Assembly: GCA_035509415.1 (NCBI GenBank)
Contig: DATJLQ010000195.1
Span: 1-21,791, forward strand
Direction: 5' to 3'
Source: DATJLQ01 sp035509415
Lineage (GTDB): Bacteria; Pseudomonadota; Alphaproteobacteria; JACZXZ01
Length of the DNA: 21,791 bases
Numbering within the stretch: position 1 is the stretch's first letter; the number at the start of each line of letters is the position of its first letter. Under the pieces are notes generated by a model. The model made no database searches. It was not told where the DNA came from and was given only the letters and a program-made list of their open reading frames with translations. This document shows, in pieces, positions 14,557 to 21,791 of this stretch. A program made the position numbers and the translations under genes.

Positions 14557-15813
14557 ATGACCAGCCCTTCACGCGCCGCAGGTCGCTCCCGCGCCGAGCG
14601 TTGGCACATGTTCGTCGGCGCCCTCGGCCCGGGCATCGTCGTGATGCTCGCGGACACCGACGTCGGCAGCATCATCACCGCGGCGCAAAGCGGCGTCGAA
14701 TGGGGCTATCGGCTCCTGCTGCTCCAGCTCGTGCTGGTGCCCATCCTCTACGTCGTGCAGGAGCTCACGGTCCGGCTCGGCATCTTCACGGGCAAGGGGC
14801 ATGGCGAGCTGATCCGCCTCGCCTTCGGGAAGCGCTGGGCCTGGGTGTCGGTCGCGGGGCTGGCAATCACGACCGCGGGTGCCTTGCTCACGGAATTTTC
14901 CGGCGTCGCCGGCGTGGGCGAGCTGTTCGGCGTGCCGCGCCTCGCGAGCCTCGCCCTCGCCGTGGGCTTTCTTCTCGTCGTCGTGTGGACCGGCTCCTAC
15001 CGGCGCGTCGAGCGGGTCGCGATCGCGCTCGGCCTGTTCGAGTTCGCCTTCTTCTGGGTCGCCTACGCGTCCCATCCGCGCGCGGCCGAGCTGGCCAGCG
15101 GACTTTTCCAGATACCGCTCCGGAACGACGATTATCTCTATCTGGTCGCGGCCAACATCGGCGCCGTGATCATGCCGTGGATGATCTTCTATCAGCAATC
15201 CGCGATCGCCGATAAGAAGCTCAAGCCCGAGAACTATCGGGACGCGCGTTGGGACACCGCACTCGGCGCGATCGTGACGCAGCTCGTCATGGCGGCGATC
15301 CTGATCGCCGCCGCCGCCACGATCGGCAAGACCCGCCCGGACGCGAGCCTCAACTCGATCGGCGACATCGCGAATGCGTTGACGCCCTTTCTCGGGCCGA
15401 ACATCGGGCGCTTGGTGTTCGGCCTGGGGACGATCGGCGCCGCGATGGTGGCGGCGATCGTCGTCTCCCTCGCGTCGGCCTGGGCGTTCGGCGAAGTCAC
15501 GGGCTACAAGCATTCGCTCGAGCATCATCCCTCCGAAGCGCCGTGGTTCTACGGCGTGTTCACCGCGGTCGTCGCCGGCGGCGCCGCGATCGTGGCGCTG
15601 GTGCCGGACCTCGTGGCGCTCAACATCGGCATCGAGGTGATGAACGCGCTGATGCTGCCGCTGGTGCTCGGGTTCCTGATCCTGCTCGCGATCCGCGTGC
15701 TCCCGAGGGAGCACCGGCTGCGCGGCGCCTATCGCTGGGTCGTGATCGCGGTCTCGGCGCTCACCGCCGGCCTCGGCGTCTATGGCGGCATATCCGGCGC
15801 GGGGCTGTTCTAG
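14557..15813 (+). CDS. Nramp-family divalent metal transporter (divergent clade)
   Basis: Inner-membrane protein of 418 residues with about eleven hydrophobic helices and the Nramp opening G-A-L-G-P-G-I-V. In TM1 the canonical D-P-G-N is D35-V-G-S38, so the metal-binding Asp is kept and Asn is replaced by Ser. In TM6 the canonical A-x-x-M-P-H is A203-V-I-M206-P-W, so Ala and Met are kept and His is lost. The L-A-D-T-D-V-G-S-I-I-T-A-A-Q-S-G signature marks a bacterial clade distinct from MntH, so Mn2+ transport should not be assumed. In Bacillus subtilis an Nramp protein (YcsG) is encoded with a DUF1445 protein (YcsI) and 5-oxoprolinase subunits, which is suggestive given the genes at 2767-12032. 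No strong ribosome site precedes the ATG. Confidence 0.9.
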   Translation: MTSPSRAAGRSRAERWHMFVGALGPGIVVMLADTDVGSIITAAQSGVEWGYRLLLLQLVLVPILYVVQELTVRLGIFTGKGHGELIRLAFGKRWAWVSVAGLAITTAGALLTEFSGVAGVGELFGVPRLASLALAVGFLLVVVWTGSYRRVERVAIALGLFEFAFFWVAYASHPRAAELASGLFQIPLRNDDYLYLVAANIGAVIMPWMIFYQQSAIADKKLKPENYRDARWDTALGAIVTQLVMAAILIAAAATIGKTRPDASLNSIGDIANALTPFLGPNIGRLVFGLGTIGAAMVAAIVVSLASAWAFGEVTGYKHSLEHHPSEAPWFYGVFTAVVAGGAAIVALVPDLVALNIGIEVMNALMLPLVLGFLILLAIRVLPREHRLRGAYRWVVIAVSALTAGLGVYGGISGAGLF

Positions 15814-15814
15814 G

Positions 15815-15840
15815 CGCCGCCCGTCGCGCGCGGCGTTTCG
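15815..15840 (+). terminator. Possible weak terminator after the Nramp gene
   Basis: CGCCGC (15815-15820), a 9-nt loop and GCGGCG (15830-15835) are followed by TTTCGT, just after the TAG stop. The stem is short and the T-run poor, so this is tentative. Confidence 0.3.
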
Positions 15841-15963
15841 TCCGCCGAAGCGCATACCAGCCGAAGCGCATATTTGTCACAGAAATCTCGCGCCGATGGC
15901 CCGCGAGGTCTCCCTATCTTAGTCGGGTTACTTCCACTTCCTTCATCGAGGAGGAGGAGCGTC

Positions 15964-16203
15964 ATGCGCAAGTTGGTGATTTCCACGGCTCTGGTCGTGG
16001 GCTTGTTGTCGCTCGGCGCGTGCGGCCAATCTCCGGCTTGCCGCGCCGTGACCGGCGCCGGAATCGGCGCAGGCGGCGGCGCGTTGCTTGGCTGGCTCGG
16101 CGGCAATCCGCTCTTGGGTGCGGCGGCCGGTGCGGTAGCCGGTGCCGCCGCGGGCGGCTTGACCTCGCCCAATACGGTCAGCGCCGGCCCGGGTCCGTGC
16201 TGA
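15964..16203 (+). CDS. Small glycine-zipper lipoprotein
   Basis: Encodes 79 residues. The N-terminus M-R-K-L-V-I-S-T-A-L-V-V-G-L-L-S-L-G-A-C is a lipoprotein signal with lipobox L-G-A-C, so the mature protein starts at Cys20 and is lipid-anchored. The rest is almost all Gly and Ala (G-A-G-I-G-A-G-G-G-A-L-L-G near 33-44, then A-A-A-G-A-V-A-G-A-A-A-G-G), a glycine-zipper pattern seen in small envelope lipoproteins of the YMGG/17-kDa antigen type, whose role is mainly structural or unknown. ATG 15964 follows a strong GAGGAGGAGGAG; the frame is open upstream, but codons before it look non-coding. Cys26 and a C-terminal Cys could be paired. A truncated copy lies at 13188-13319. Confidence 0.85.
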   Translation: MRKLVISTALVVGLLSLGACGQSPACRAVTGAGIGAGGGALLGWLGGNPLLGAAAGAVAGAAAGGLTSPNTVSAGPGPC

Positions 16204-16246
16204 GCGCGGCTGGAGACGGCGACGAGCGGGATCGCGCGCCGCCGCC

Positions 16247-17563
16247 TCAGCCGTGCACGCCCATGAGATGATTGGGCAGCCAGGTCGCGATTCCCGGGAA
16301 GACGCACAGGATCACGATGGCGAGGAACATGCACAGCACGTAGGGCAAGGTGCCCCACATGATGCGCGCGAGCGGCACGTCGGGCGCAATGGCGCTCACG
16401 ATGTAGATGTTGAGCCCGACCGGCGGGTGGATCAGCCCGATCTCCATGTTCATCGTGAGGATGACGCCGAACCAGATCGGATCGAACCCCGCCGCGGTGA
16501 TGATCGGCAGCAGGATCGGGCTGGTCATGAGGATGATCGCCGCGGGCGGGATGAAGAATCCGCACACCAGCAGGAACAGGTTGATCATCCCCATCAGCAC
16601 CCAGCGGTTCACGTGCATGTCCGCGATGCCCTGGGCGAGCGTCTGGGTGAGATAGAGCGACGTCAGCATGTAGCCGAAGATCACGGCGGCGCCGATGATG
16701 GTGAGGATCATGATCGATTCGCGCGCCGTGTCGCGCAGGATCTTCCACCAGTCGAGCGGCCGCCACATGCGGTAGATCGCGACCGCGAGGAGGAAGCACA
16801 TCGCCGCCCCCACGCCCGCCGCCTCGGACGGCGTGGCGAGCCCGCCATAGAGCGCGTACATCACGCCCACGATGATGGCGATGAAGGGTGCCACCTTCGG
16901 GATCGAGACGATCTTCTGGCGCCACGAGTAGCGGAAGTCCGCGGCATAGGCGCGGAAGCCGCTGCGCCAGATGGTGAACAGCGTCCACACCATGAAGAGT
17001 GCGGTCAGCATCAGCCCCGGAAGCACGCCCGCGAGGAACAGGCGGCCGATCGAGTTCTCGGTCGCGATGCCGTAGAGGATGAAGGTGATGGAGGGCGGGA
17101 TCAGGATGCCGAGCGTGCCGCCGGCGCAGATCGAGCCCGTGGCGACGCCGTCGGGATAGCCGCGGCGGCGCATCTCGGGGATGCCCATCTTGCCGATGGC
17201 CGCGCAGCAGGCGGGCGACGAGCCGGTGAGCGCTGCGAAGATCGCGCAGGCGCCGAGATTCGAGATCACGAGCCCGCCCGGGAGCCGATAGAGCCAGCGA
17301 TCGAGGGCCTCGTAGAGATCGCGCCCCGCGGGCGACGAGCCGATCGCAGCACCCATCATCACGAACATCGGAATCGAGACCAGCGTGAAATCGTCGAGGC
17401 CGGAATAGAAGGTCTCGGCGACCGTGTGGAGTGCGCCGAACCCCTGGAAGACCGCGATGAAGATCACCGAGACCGCGCCGATGCCGAACGCGACCGGCAC
17501 GCCCGAGACCAGGAGGATGAGCGTCACCACCAGCACCAGGCTTCCGGATTCGGTCGGGCTCAC
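16247..17563 (-). CDS. dctM: TRAP transporter large permease (DctM family)
   Basis: Ion-coupled inner-membrane importer subunit of 438 residues with about twelve hydrophobic helices. Family signs include F-V-M-M-G-A-A-I-G, the long G-G-T-L-G-I-L-I-P-P-S segment, A-T-P-S-E-A-A-G-V-G-A, T-S-P-I-L-L-P-I and M-N-M-E-I-G-L-I-H-P-P-V-G-L-N. The start is a GTG at 17563 that overlaps the dctQ stop by 4 bp (GTGA); the longer open frame upstream reads through dctQ in another frame. Substrates of this family are usually organic acids; nothing here fixes which. Confidence 0.95.
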   Translation of the reverse strand: MSPTESGSLVLVVTLILLVSGVPVAFGIGAVSVIFIAVFQGFGALHTVAETFYSGLDDFTLVSIPMFVMMGAAIGSSPAGRDLYEALDRWLYRLPGGLVISNLGACAIFAALTGSSPACCAAIGKMGIPEMRRRGYPDGVATGSICAGGTLGILIPPSITFILYGIATENSIGRLFLAGVLPGLMLTALFMVWTLFTIWRSGFRAYAADFRYSWRQKIVSIPKVAPFIAIIVGVMYALYGGLATPSEAAGVGAAMCFLLAVAIYRMWRPLDWWKILRDTARESIMILTIIGAAVIFGYMLTSLYLTQTLAQGIADMHVNRWVLMGMINLFLLVCGFFIPPAAIILMTSPILLPIITAAGFDPIWFGVILTMNMEIGLIHPPVGLNIYIVSAIAPDVPLARIMWGTLPYVLCMFLAIVILCVFPGIATWLPNHLMGVHG

Positions 17564-18096
17564 GGCATCGCCTCGGGATTGAAGGGGGTGTCGCCCTTGA
17601 TGCCGAAGGGCGGCTCGCGCCCGGTCACCAGGCAGATGAGCTCGACCACATATTGCAGCAGCAGGAGCCCGAGCCCGACCGGCATCGCGGCGTAGGGAAT
17701 CCAGAGCCGGAAGCGCCACACCGTGTCCGAGAGCCAGTGGTTGGTCCACGCCTCGTGCCAGAACCGGTAGCCGAGCACGGCCATGGTGAGCACGAACGCC
17801 ATGCCGAGGAGGCTCGAGAAGAGCGCGAGCCACCACCGGAGCCGCGGCCCCGAATGGAGCGGGAGCACGTCCACGTTGACGTGGCCGCGCGTCATCAGCA
17901 CGTAGGGGCTGCCGACGAAGACCGCGGCCACGAGGCAGTTGGTGGTGAAGTCGCCCTGCCAGATCGTGTTGGTGCCGAGCACCGAGCGCTCGAACACCAT
18001 CTCGCACACGACGAACACGCCGATCGCGATGAGCGACGCGGCGACCACGCCGCAGGCCTGGGAAATGCGCCGGACCGCCCGGATGAAGCTCTCCAT
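17560..18096 (-). CDS. dctQ: TRAP transporter small permease (DctQ family)
   Basis: The 178-residue partner of DctM, with four hydrophobic helices (about 14-33, 52-70, 85-110, 130-155). The features M-T-R-G-H-V-N-V-D-V-L between helices 2 and 3 and a W-R-F-R-L-W-I-P-Y stretch before helix 4 are standard for DctQ. It lies 41 bp after the stop of the proximal receptor gene and overlaps dctM by 4 bp, so the three are one transcription unit. The ribosome site is poor, suggesting coupling to the gene before. Confidence 0.94.
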   Translation of the reverse strand: MESFIRAVRRISQACGVVAASLIAIGVFVVCEMVFERSVLGTNTIWQGDFTTNCLVAAVFVGSPYVLMTRGHVNVDVLPLHSGPRLRWWLALFSSLLGMAFVLTMAVLGYRFWHEAWTNHWLSDTVWRFRLWIPYAAMPVGLGLLLLQYVVELICLVTGREPPFGIKGDTPFNPEAMP

Positions 18097-18137
18097 GACG
18101 GCCCGGCCGCCTTTCCGCTACGCGACGTCCCGCGCGC

Positions 18138-19136
18138 CTACTTCACCGCGAGCGCCTCGTCGAGCAGCTTCTCGCCGCCGGGCACGTTCTTCGCGTACTC
18201 GGCGTAGGACGTCTTCTTGGCGAGGTCGAGCCACACCTCGAACTCGGCGTCGGTGAGCGTCACCACCTTGACGTGGTGATCCTCGAACGCCTTGATCGCG
18301 GCATCGTCGACCGACTTCGCCTTCGAATCGTAATAGGCTTGGGCGTCCTTGCCGGCCTTGATGATCGCGGCTTGCTGCGGCTTGGTGAGCGCGTCGAAGT
18401 TCTTCTTCGACATGAGCACGGGCTCGTACATCATCCAGAGCGCGTTCTGGCCTGGTGCCGTGAGGCACGTGGTCTGCTCGTAGAGGCGCATCGACTGGAA
18501 GGTGCCGAGGCTGGTGTCGGTCGCCTCGACGACGCCGGTCTGGAACGCGTTGTAGATCTCGTTGGACGGCGGCGTCACGATGTTGGCGCCGGCCGCCTGC
18601 CACATGGCGGCGAAGGTCGGACCCGCGGCGCGGAACTTGATGCCCTTCAAATCGGACGGCTTCACGATGCAGCCCTGCTTCGACGCCATGCCCCCCGCGA
18701 ACCACGCGTCCGAAAGCACGATCACGCCGTGGTCCGAGATGATCTTGCGCATGTCGGCCATGAAGGCCGAGTGATCGATGCGGCGCGCGCGATCCGGGCT
18801 GCGGATGAGGCCCGGCATCAGGGTCGCGCTGAAGGCGGGAACCTTGCCGCTCGCGTAGTCGAGCGGCTCGAGCGCGATGTCGAGCTGGCCGTTCACCATC
18901 GCGTCCCATTGCGCGTTGGGCTTGAACAGCGAGGCGCCCGGATAGACCTGGACGTCGAGGCCGACGCCCGCGGCGGTCGCCTCCTTCGCGATCATCTGCA
19001 CCATGTCGTCGCGCACGTCGCCCTTCCCGCCCGGGAACTGGTGGGACGCGCGCAAGGTCGTGGCTGAGGCAGCGCCCGCGAACGCGAGCGCCAATGCCGC
19101 CGCCGCAGCTGCCAAAGAGAATCGACGCATGTCCAT
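18138..19136 (-). CDS. dctP: TRAP transporter substrate-binding protein, DctP family (proximal copy)
   Basis: Periplasmic receptor of 332 residues. The signal peptide runs to A-S-A near residue 25; the mature chain opens T-L-R-A-S-H-Q-F-P-G-G-K-G-D-V. Arg169 in K-F-R-A-A-G matches the conserved Arg that salt-bridges the substrate carboxylate in TRAP receptors. The conserved A-W-F-A-G-G and S-N-E-I-Y-N-A-F-Q-T-G-V-V-E segments are present. ATG 19136 was chosen because GGAGG lies 8 nt upstream. A second, clearly related receptor gene is next upstream (19383-20387). A promoter candidate at 19243-19271 would serve this gene and dctQM. Confidence 0.95.
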   Translation of the reverse strand: MDMRRFSLAAAAAALALAFAGAASATTLRASHQFPGGKGDVRDDMVQMIAKEATAAGVGLDVQVYPGASLFKPNAQWDAMVNGQLDIALEPLDYASGKVPAFSATLMPGLIRSPDRARRIDHSAFMADMRKIISDHGVIVLSDAWFAGGMASKQGCIVKPSDLKGIKFRAAGPTFAAMWQAAGANIVTPPSNEIYNAFQTGVVEATDTSLGTFQSMRLYEQTTCLTAPGQNALWMMYEPVLMSKKNFDALTKPQQAAIIKAGKDAQAYYDSKAKSVDDAAIKAFEDHHVKVVTLTDAEFEVWLDLAKKTSYAEYAKNVPGGEKLLDEALAVK

Positions 19137-19242
19137 GATCGAGACCTCCCCAAAGGTTCGTCTTGTTGCGCCCGCCCTGGGGCGGGGCGCTCGTTGTCGT
19201 CGGAGCGCGACTTTAGACCGGTCCTGGCCGGACGCAACGGGA

Positions 19243-19271
19243 ATTATCGACAATTGGTAGCTTGGTGGCAG
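19243..19271 (-). promoter_or_regulatory. Candidate sigma70-type promoter for the proximal dctP-dctQ-dctM unit
   Basis: On the minus strand CTGCCA (-35, 19271-19266), a 17-bp spacer and GATAAT (-10, 19248-19243) match four and five of six consensus bases. The start site would be near 19236, giving a leader of about 100 nt. The local AT content is higher than around it. Confidence 0.5.
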
Positions 19272-19297
19272 GGCCGTACCGCACGCGCGAACGACAT

Positions 19298-19367
19298 TTG
19301 CCAAGGATGCGGCGCCGAGGATGTAGCGCCAAGGATGTGGCGCCGAGGATGAGGCGCCGAGGATGCG
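19298..19367. repeat. Tandem repeat, five 14-bp units
   Basis: Five adjoining 14-bp units of the form GCGCC(G/A)AGGATGNN: 19298-19311 (first three bases TTG), 19312-19325, 19326-19339, 19340-19353 and 19354-19367. Variation is confined to one internal G/A, the last two bases and the start of the first unit. The array lies 15 bp downstream of the distal dctP stop, between it and the promoter of the next gene. It is non-coding; copy number may vary between strains. Confidence 0.88.
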
Positions 19368-19382
19368 GCGGCCCCGGGGCGC

Positions 19383-20387
19383 CTATTTGACCGCGAGCGC
19401 CTCGTCGATCAGCCGCTTGCCGTCGGGCACGCGCGCCGCGAACTCGCGGTAGGAGCTCGCCTCGGCGACCTTGAGCCAGGAATCGTATTCCGCGGGCGTC
19501 ATGGTCACGACTTTGACGTGGTGCGCCTCGAACACCTTGACCATTTCCTGGTCGAGGCTCTTGGCCGCCTCGGCGAAGAACGCCGAGGCTCTCTTCCCCG
19601 CGGCGACGAGCGCCGCGCGCTGGGCGTCGTTCAGGCGCTCGAAGCTCTTCTTCGACATGAGCACGGGCTCGTACATGAACCAGAGCGCGTTGTCGCCGGG
19701 GGCGGTGATGCATTTCACCTGTTCGTAGAGGCGGAACGAGGTGAAGCTCCCGGTGCTGGTGTCGGTCGCGTCGACGATGCCGGTCTGGAGTGCGGTGTAG
19801 ATTTCGTTCGACGGGACCGAGATCTGGATCGCGCCCGCCTTCTCCCACATCTCGGCGAAGGTCTGGCCGGCCGAGCGGATGCGCATGCCCTGCACGTCGT
19901 CGGGCTCGAGGATGCAGCGGCCGCGCGAGGCGACCGCGCCCGCGAGCCACGCGTCCGACAGCACGATGACGCCGGCGGCCTCGATCTTGGCGCGGATGTC
20001 GCGCATGAAGGGCGAGCGGTCGAGGCGCTGGGCGCGGTCGTGGTTCCGCACCAGGCCGGGCATGAGGGTCGCGCCGAACGCGGGCACCTTGTTGCTCGCG
20101 TAGTCGAGCGGGAACGACGAGATGTCGAGCTGTCCCGTCACCATCGCGTTCCACTGCTCGTTGGGCTTGAACAGCGTGGCGCCCGGATAGACGCGGATGT
20201 TGAGATCGACGTTGGCCGCCGCGACGTCGCGCGCGATCATCTGCACCATCTCGTCGCGCACGTCGCCCTTGCCGCCCGGGAATTGGTGCGACGCGCGCAA
20301 CGTGACGGCGTGCGCGCCGGGTGCGAGTGCGAGCGTCGCGAACGCCGCAAGGAAGACGAGCGCCAAGGCCGGAATTCGGATCGCCAT
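19383..20387 (-). CDS. TRAP transporter substrate-binding protein, DctP family (distal paralogue)
   Basis: Periplasmic receptor of 334 residues, collinear with the adjacent dctP product and sharing long stretches such as T-L-R-A-S-H-Q-F-P-G-G-K-G-D-V-R-D, Y-E-P-V-L-M-S-K-K and the ending I/L-D-E-A-L-A-V-K. The signal peptide ends A-H-A near residue 27. Arg171 in M-R-I-R-S-A-G corresponds to the carboxylate-binding Arg. Differences include L-E-P-L-D-Y against S-F-P-L-D-Y and A-W-F-A-G-G against A-W-L-A-G-A, close to ligand-facing positions, so a shifted ligand preference is possible. ATG 20387 follows GGGGGAT. It has no permease genes of its own and probably shares DctQM. Confidence 0.94.
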   Translation of the reverse strand: MAIRIPALALVFLAAFATLALAPGAHAVTLRASHQFPGGKGDVRDEMVQMIARDVAAANVDLNIRVYPGATLFKPNEQWNAMVTGQLDISSFPLDYASNKVPAFGATLMPGLVRNHDRAQRLDRSPFMRDIRAKIEAAGVIVLSDAWLAGAVASRGRCILEPDDVQGMRIRSAGQTFAEMWEKAGAIQISVPSNEIYTALQTGIVDATDTSTGSFTSFRLYEQVKCITAPGDNALWFMYEPVLMSKKSFERLNDAQRAALVAAGKRASAFFAEAAKSLDQEMVKVFEAHHVKVVTMTPAEYDSWLKVAEASSYREFAARVPDGKRLIDEALAVK

Positions 20388-20627
20388 GAAATCCCCCGCG
20401 ATCGAGGGCGCGCCACGGCTCGCGACGCGCGCCGATTGCGACTTTTCCACTGTGCGCGCGGCGACGCAATCCCAATCGTACGCGCGGGCCGCCGAATCGG
20501 GCTTCCTCGCGTTGCAGCAAGGGGCAGCTCCCGCGCCGCATTGACAGAACCCAACATCCGCGCCATGGAAAGTAATGGAAACGTCAGTCGAGGCGCCGGT
20601 CCCGGCGCTTCCGCCCCGCCGGTCCCG

Positions 20628-21377
20628 ATGAGCCTTGCGATCGTCGAGCAGCCCTCGCCCAATCACGGACCGCGCCCGCCGGGCGCGCCGATCGACATTT
20701 TGCTGCTCCACTATACCGGCATGCCGAGTACGGAGGAGGCGCTCCGGCGCCTCGCCGATCCGGCCGCCGAGGTGAGCGCCCATTATCTCATCGACGAGGG
20801 CGGGCGCTGTTACCGCCTGGTGCCGGAGGCGCGGCGCGCCTGGCACGCGGGCGACAGTTTCTGGCACGGCGCGCGCGACGTGAATGGCCGGTCGATCGGC
20901 ATCGAGCTCGCCAATCCCGGCCACGAGTTCGGCTATCGCGACTTCACCGGCGCCCAGATGGCGACGCTCGAGGCGCTCGCGCGCGCGATCCTCGCGCGCC
21001 ATCCGATCCCGCCCCATCGCGTGCTCGGCCATTCCGACGTGGCCCCTCAACGCAAGCGCGACCCCGGCGAGCGCTTCGATTGGAAGCGCCTGGCGCGCGC
21101 CGGCATCGGGCTTTGGCCCAAGGAGCGCGTCGAGGTCTCGACCCACGCGCCCGAGCTTTCGCCCGGCGCCGCGGGTCCGGCGGTCATTAATCTCCAACTC
21201 GCCCTATCGGGCTTCGGTTACGGGCTCGAGGGCACCGGCCTCTACGACCCGACCACCGAGGCCGCGGTCGCCGCCTTCCAGCGCCATTTCCGCCAGCGTC
21301 GCGTGGACGGCGTCGCCGATCCCGAGACCCAGAGCCTGCTGCACCATCTCCTCGCGCGCATTCCGCCACCGGCCTAG
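20628..21377 (+). CDS. N-acetylmuramoyl-L-alanine amidase, AmpD-like, with C-terminal peptidoglycan-binding domain
   Basis: Zinc amidase that cuts the lactyl-peptide bond of muropeptides; without a signal peptide it is probably cytoplasmic and acts in cell-wall recycling. The Amidase_2 domain spans about 20-155 of 249 residues. It has the start S-P-N-H-G-P-R, zinc ligands His28 (L-L-L-H-Y-T-G), His135 (L-G-H-S-D) and Asp145 (K-R-D-P-G), and the catalytic Glu in I-G-I-E-L-A-N-P-G. A PG_binding_1 repeat follows at about 180-240 (Y-D-P-T-T-E-A-A-V-A-A-F-Q and R-V-D-G-V-A-D-P-E-T). ATG 20628 fits relatives that start a few residues before S-P-N-H. An in-frame ATG at 20565 would add 21 low-complexity residues, but a TTGACA at 20541-20546 may place the transcript start downstream of it. 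Confidence 0.92.
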   Translation: MSLAIVEQPSPNHGPRPPGAPIDILLLHYTGMPSTEEALRRLADPAAEVSAHYLIDEGGRCYRLVPEARRAWHAGDSFWHGARDVNGRSIGIELANPGHEFGYRDFTGAQMATLEALARAILARHPIPPHRVLGHSDVAPQRKRDPGERFDWKRLARAGIGLWPKERVEVSTHAPELSPGAAGPAVINLQLALSGFGYGLEGTGLYDPTTEAAVAAFQRHFRQRRVDGVADPETQSLLHHLLARIPPPA

Positions 21378-21398
21378 GGCTGCCGACCCCGGGGGTCC

Positions 21399-21428
21399 TT
21401 GACCGGGAGCTCGGCCTGCGCCTACATC
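21399..21428 (+). promoter_or_regulatory. Candidate rnpB promoter
   Basis: TTGACC at 21399-21404 (five of six -35 matches), an 18-bp spacer and TACATC at 21423-21428 (three of six -10 matches). The predicted start near 21436 coincides with the first bases of the RNase P RNA. Confidence 0.45.
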
Positions 21429-21435
21429 CTGGTCG

Positions 21436-21791
21436 CCAGACGGCCGGATGGCCGCCTTTCGGGAGCTCGTCTCCCGGGGGGAGGAAAGTCCGGGCTCCAC
21501 GGAGACACGGTGCCGGATAACGTCCGGCGGGGGCGACCCCAGGGACAGTGCCACAGAAAACACACCGCCGGCCGGCCCGTGCCCCTTCACAGGGATTCGG
21601 GTGCCGGTAAGGGCGAAACGGGGCGGCAAGAGCGCACCGCGCTCCCGGCAACGGGGGCGGCAGGGCAAACCCCACCGGGAGCAAGACCAAGTAGGGACGG
21701 CAGCCAATTTGCTTGGCAGGCGGGTTTCCACGCCGCCGTCCGGGTCGGTCGCGCGAGGCGCCCGGTAACGGGCGTCCCAGATGAATGGTCA
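21436..21791 (+). ncRNA. rnpB: RNase P RNA, bacterial type A (3' end outside window)
   Basis: The catalytic RNA of RNase P, which matures tRNA 5' ends. Conserved blocks appear in the right order: GAGGAAAGTCCGGGCTCC at 21481-21498 (CR I, 5' strand of P4), ACAGAAA at 21553-21559, AGAGCGCACC at 21629-21638, GCAAACCCCACC within 21660-21680, and AGATGAATGGTCA at the window end (CR V). About the last 30-40 bases, including the 3' strands of P1 and P4, lie outside. The 5' end is estimated from the G/C-rich P1/P2 region and the promoter candidate and may be off by several bases. Open frames across this region on either strand are artefacts. Confidence 0.96.

Noticed and set aside
19298..19367. CRISPR array
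   Set aside because: Units are 14 bp and directly adjoining with no spacers; no cas genes nearby.
19518..20564. Upstream extension of the amidase open frame across the distal dctP gene
   Set aside because: It is antisense to dctP; amidase homology begins only near 20628-20670.
21187..21768. Open frames over the rnpB region on both strands
   Set aside because: They lie over the conserved RNase P RNA core and the amidase C-terminus and resemble no protein family.

Overview
The window is GC-rich with short intergenic gaps, GGAGG-type ribosome sites, Liv-type ABC and TRAP transport operons and a type A RNase P RNA. This points to an alphaproteobacterium, probably an environmental heterotroph of the Rhodospirillales/Hyphomicrobiales kind; the lineage call is inference. 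Nearly all of it is ordinary chromosomal metabolism and transport. One AT-richer segment at 1710-2760 stands out as foreign.

Layout. The left edge (1-903, +) holds the 3' part of a D-2-hydroxyacid dehydrogenase gene, convergent with a SIMPL-domain secreted protein gene (914-1633, -). From 12032 leftwards to 2767 runs a seven-gene minus-strand operon: a DUF1445/UPF0317 putative hydro-lyase (D-glutamate cyclase-like), a periplasmic solute receptor, LivH, LivM, LivG, LivF and a fused ATP-dependent 5-oxoprolinase. Several junctions overlap by 1, 4 or 17 bp. A LysR-type regulator (12176-13063, +) is divergent from this operon, and two palindromes lie in the shared promoter region. The gene set suggests uptake and opening of a 5-oxoproline-like compound, possibly derived from D-glutamate, under LysR control. 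An Nramp-family transporter at 14557 recalls the Bacillus subtilis ycsG/ycsI/kip neighbourhood, where an Nramp protein, a DUF1445 protein and 5-oxoprolinase subunits are clustered.

The 3' end of the 5-oxoprolinase gene is present twice. A 53-bp block covering its last 15 codons (stop included) and 6 bp beyond occurs at 2761-2813 (in the gene) and at 1657-1709, with one difference that would be synonymous. Between the copies sits a 1,051-bp AT-richer insert with one gene for a protein carrying a C-terminal HEPN-type R-N-x3-H motif. This looks like a small cargo element that entered the 3' end of the gene and restored it. The cargo is a candidate HEPN ribonuclease or defence protein. The insertion separated the SIMPL gene from what was probably its operon.

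The right half holds a secreted protein of unknown family (13402-14358), the Nramp transporter, a small glycine-rich lipoprotein (15964-16203) and a decayed copy of that lipoprotein with a CTG in place of its start codon (13188-13319). A TRAP transporter follows on the minus strand (dctM, dctQ and two tandem dctP receptor paralogues, 16247-20387), with a 14-bp x 5 tandem repeat between the dctP genes. An AmpD-like amidase with a peptidoglycan-binding domain (20628-21377, +) comes next. RNase P RNA (rnpB) begins near 21436 and runs off the right edge. No gene-free stretch exceeds 300 bases.
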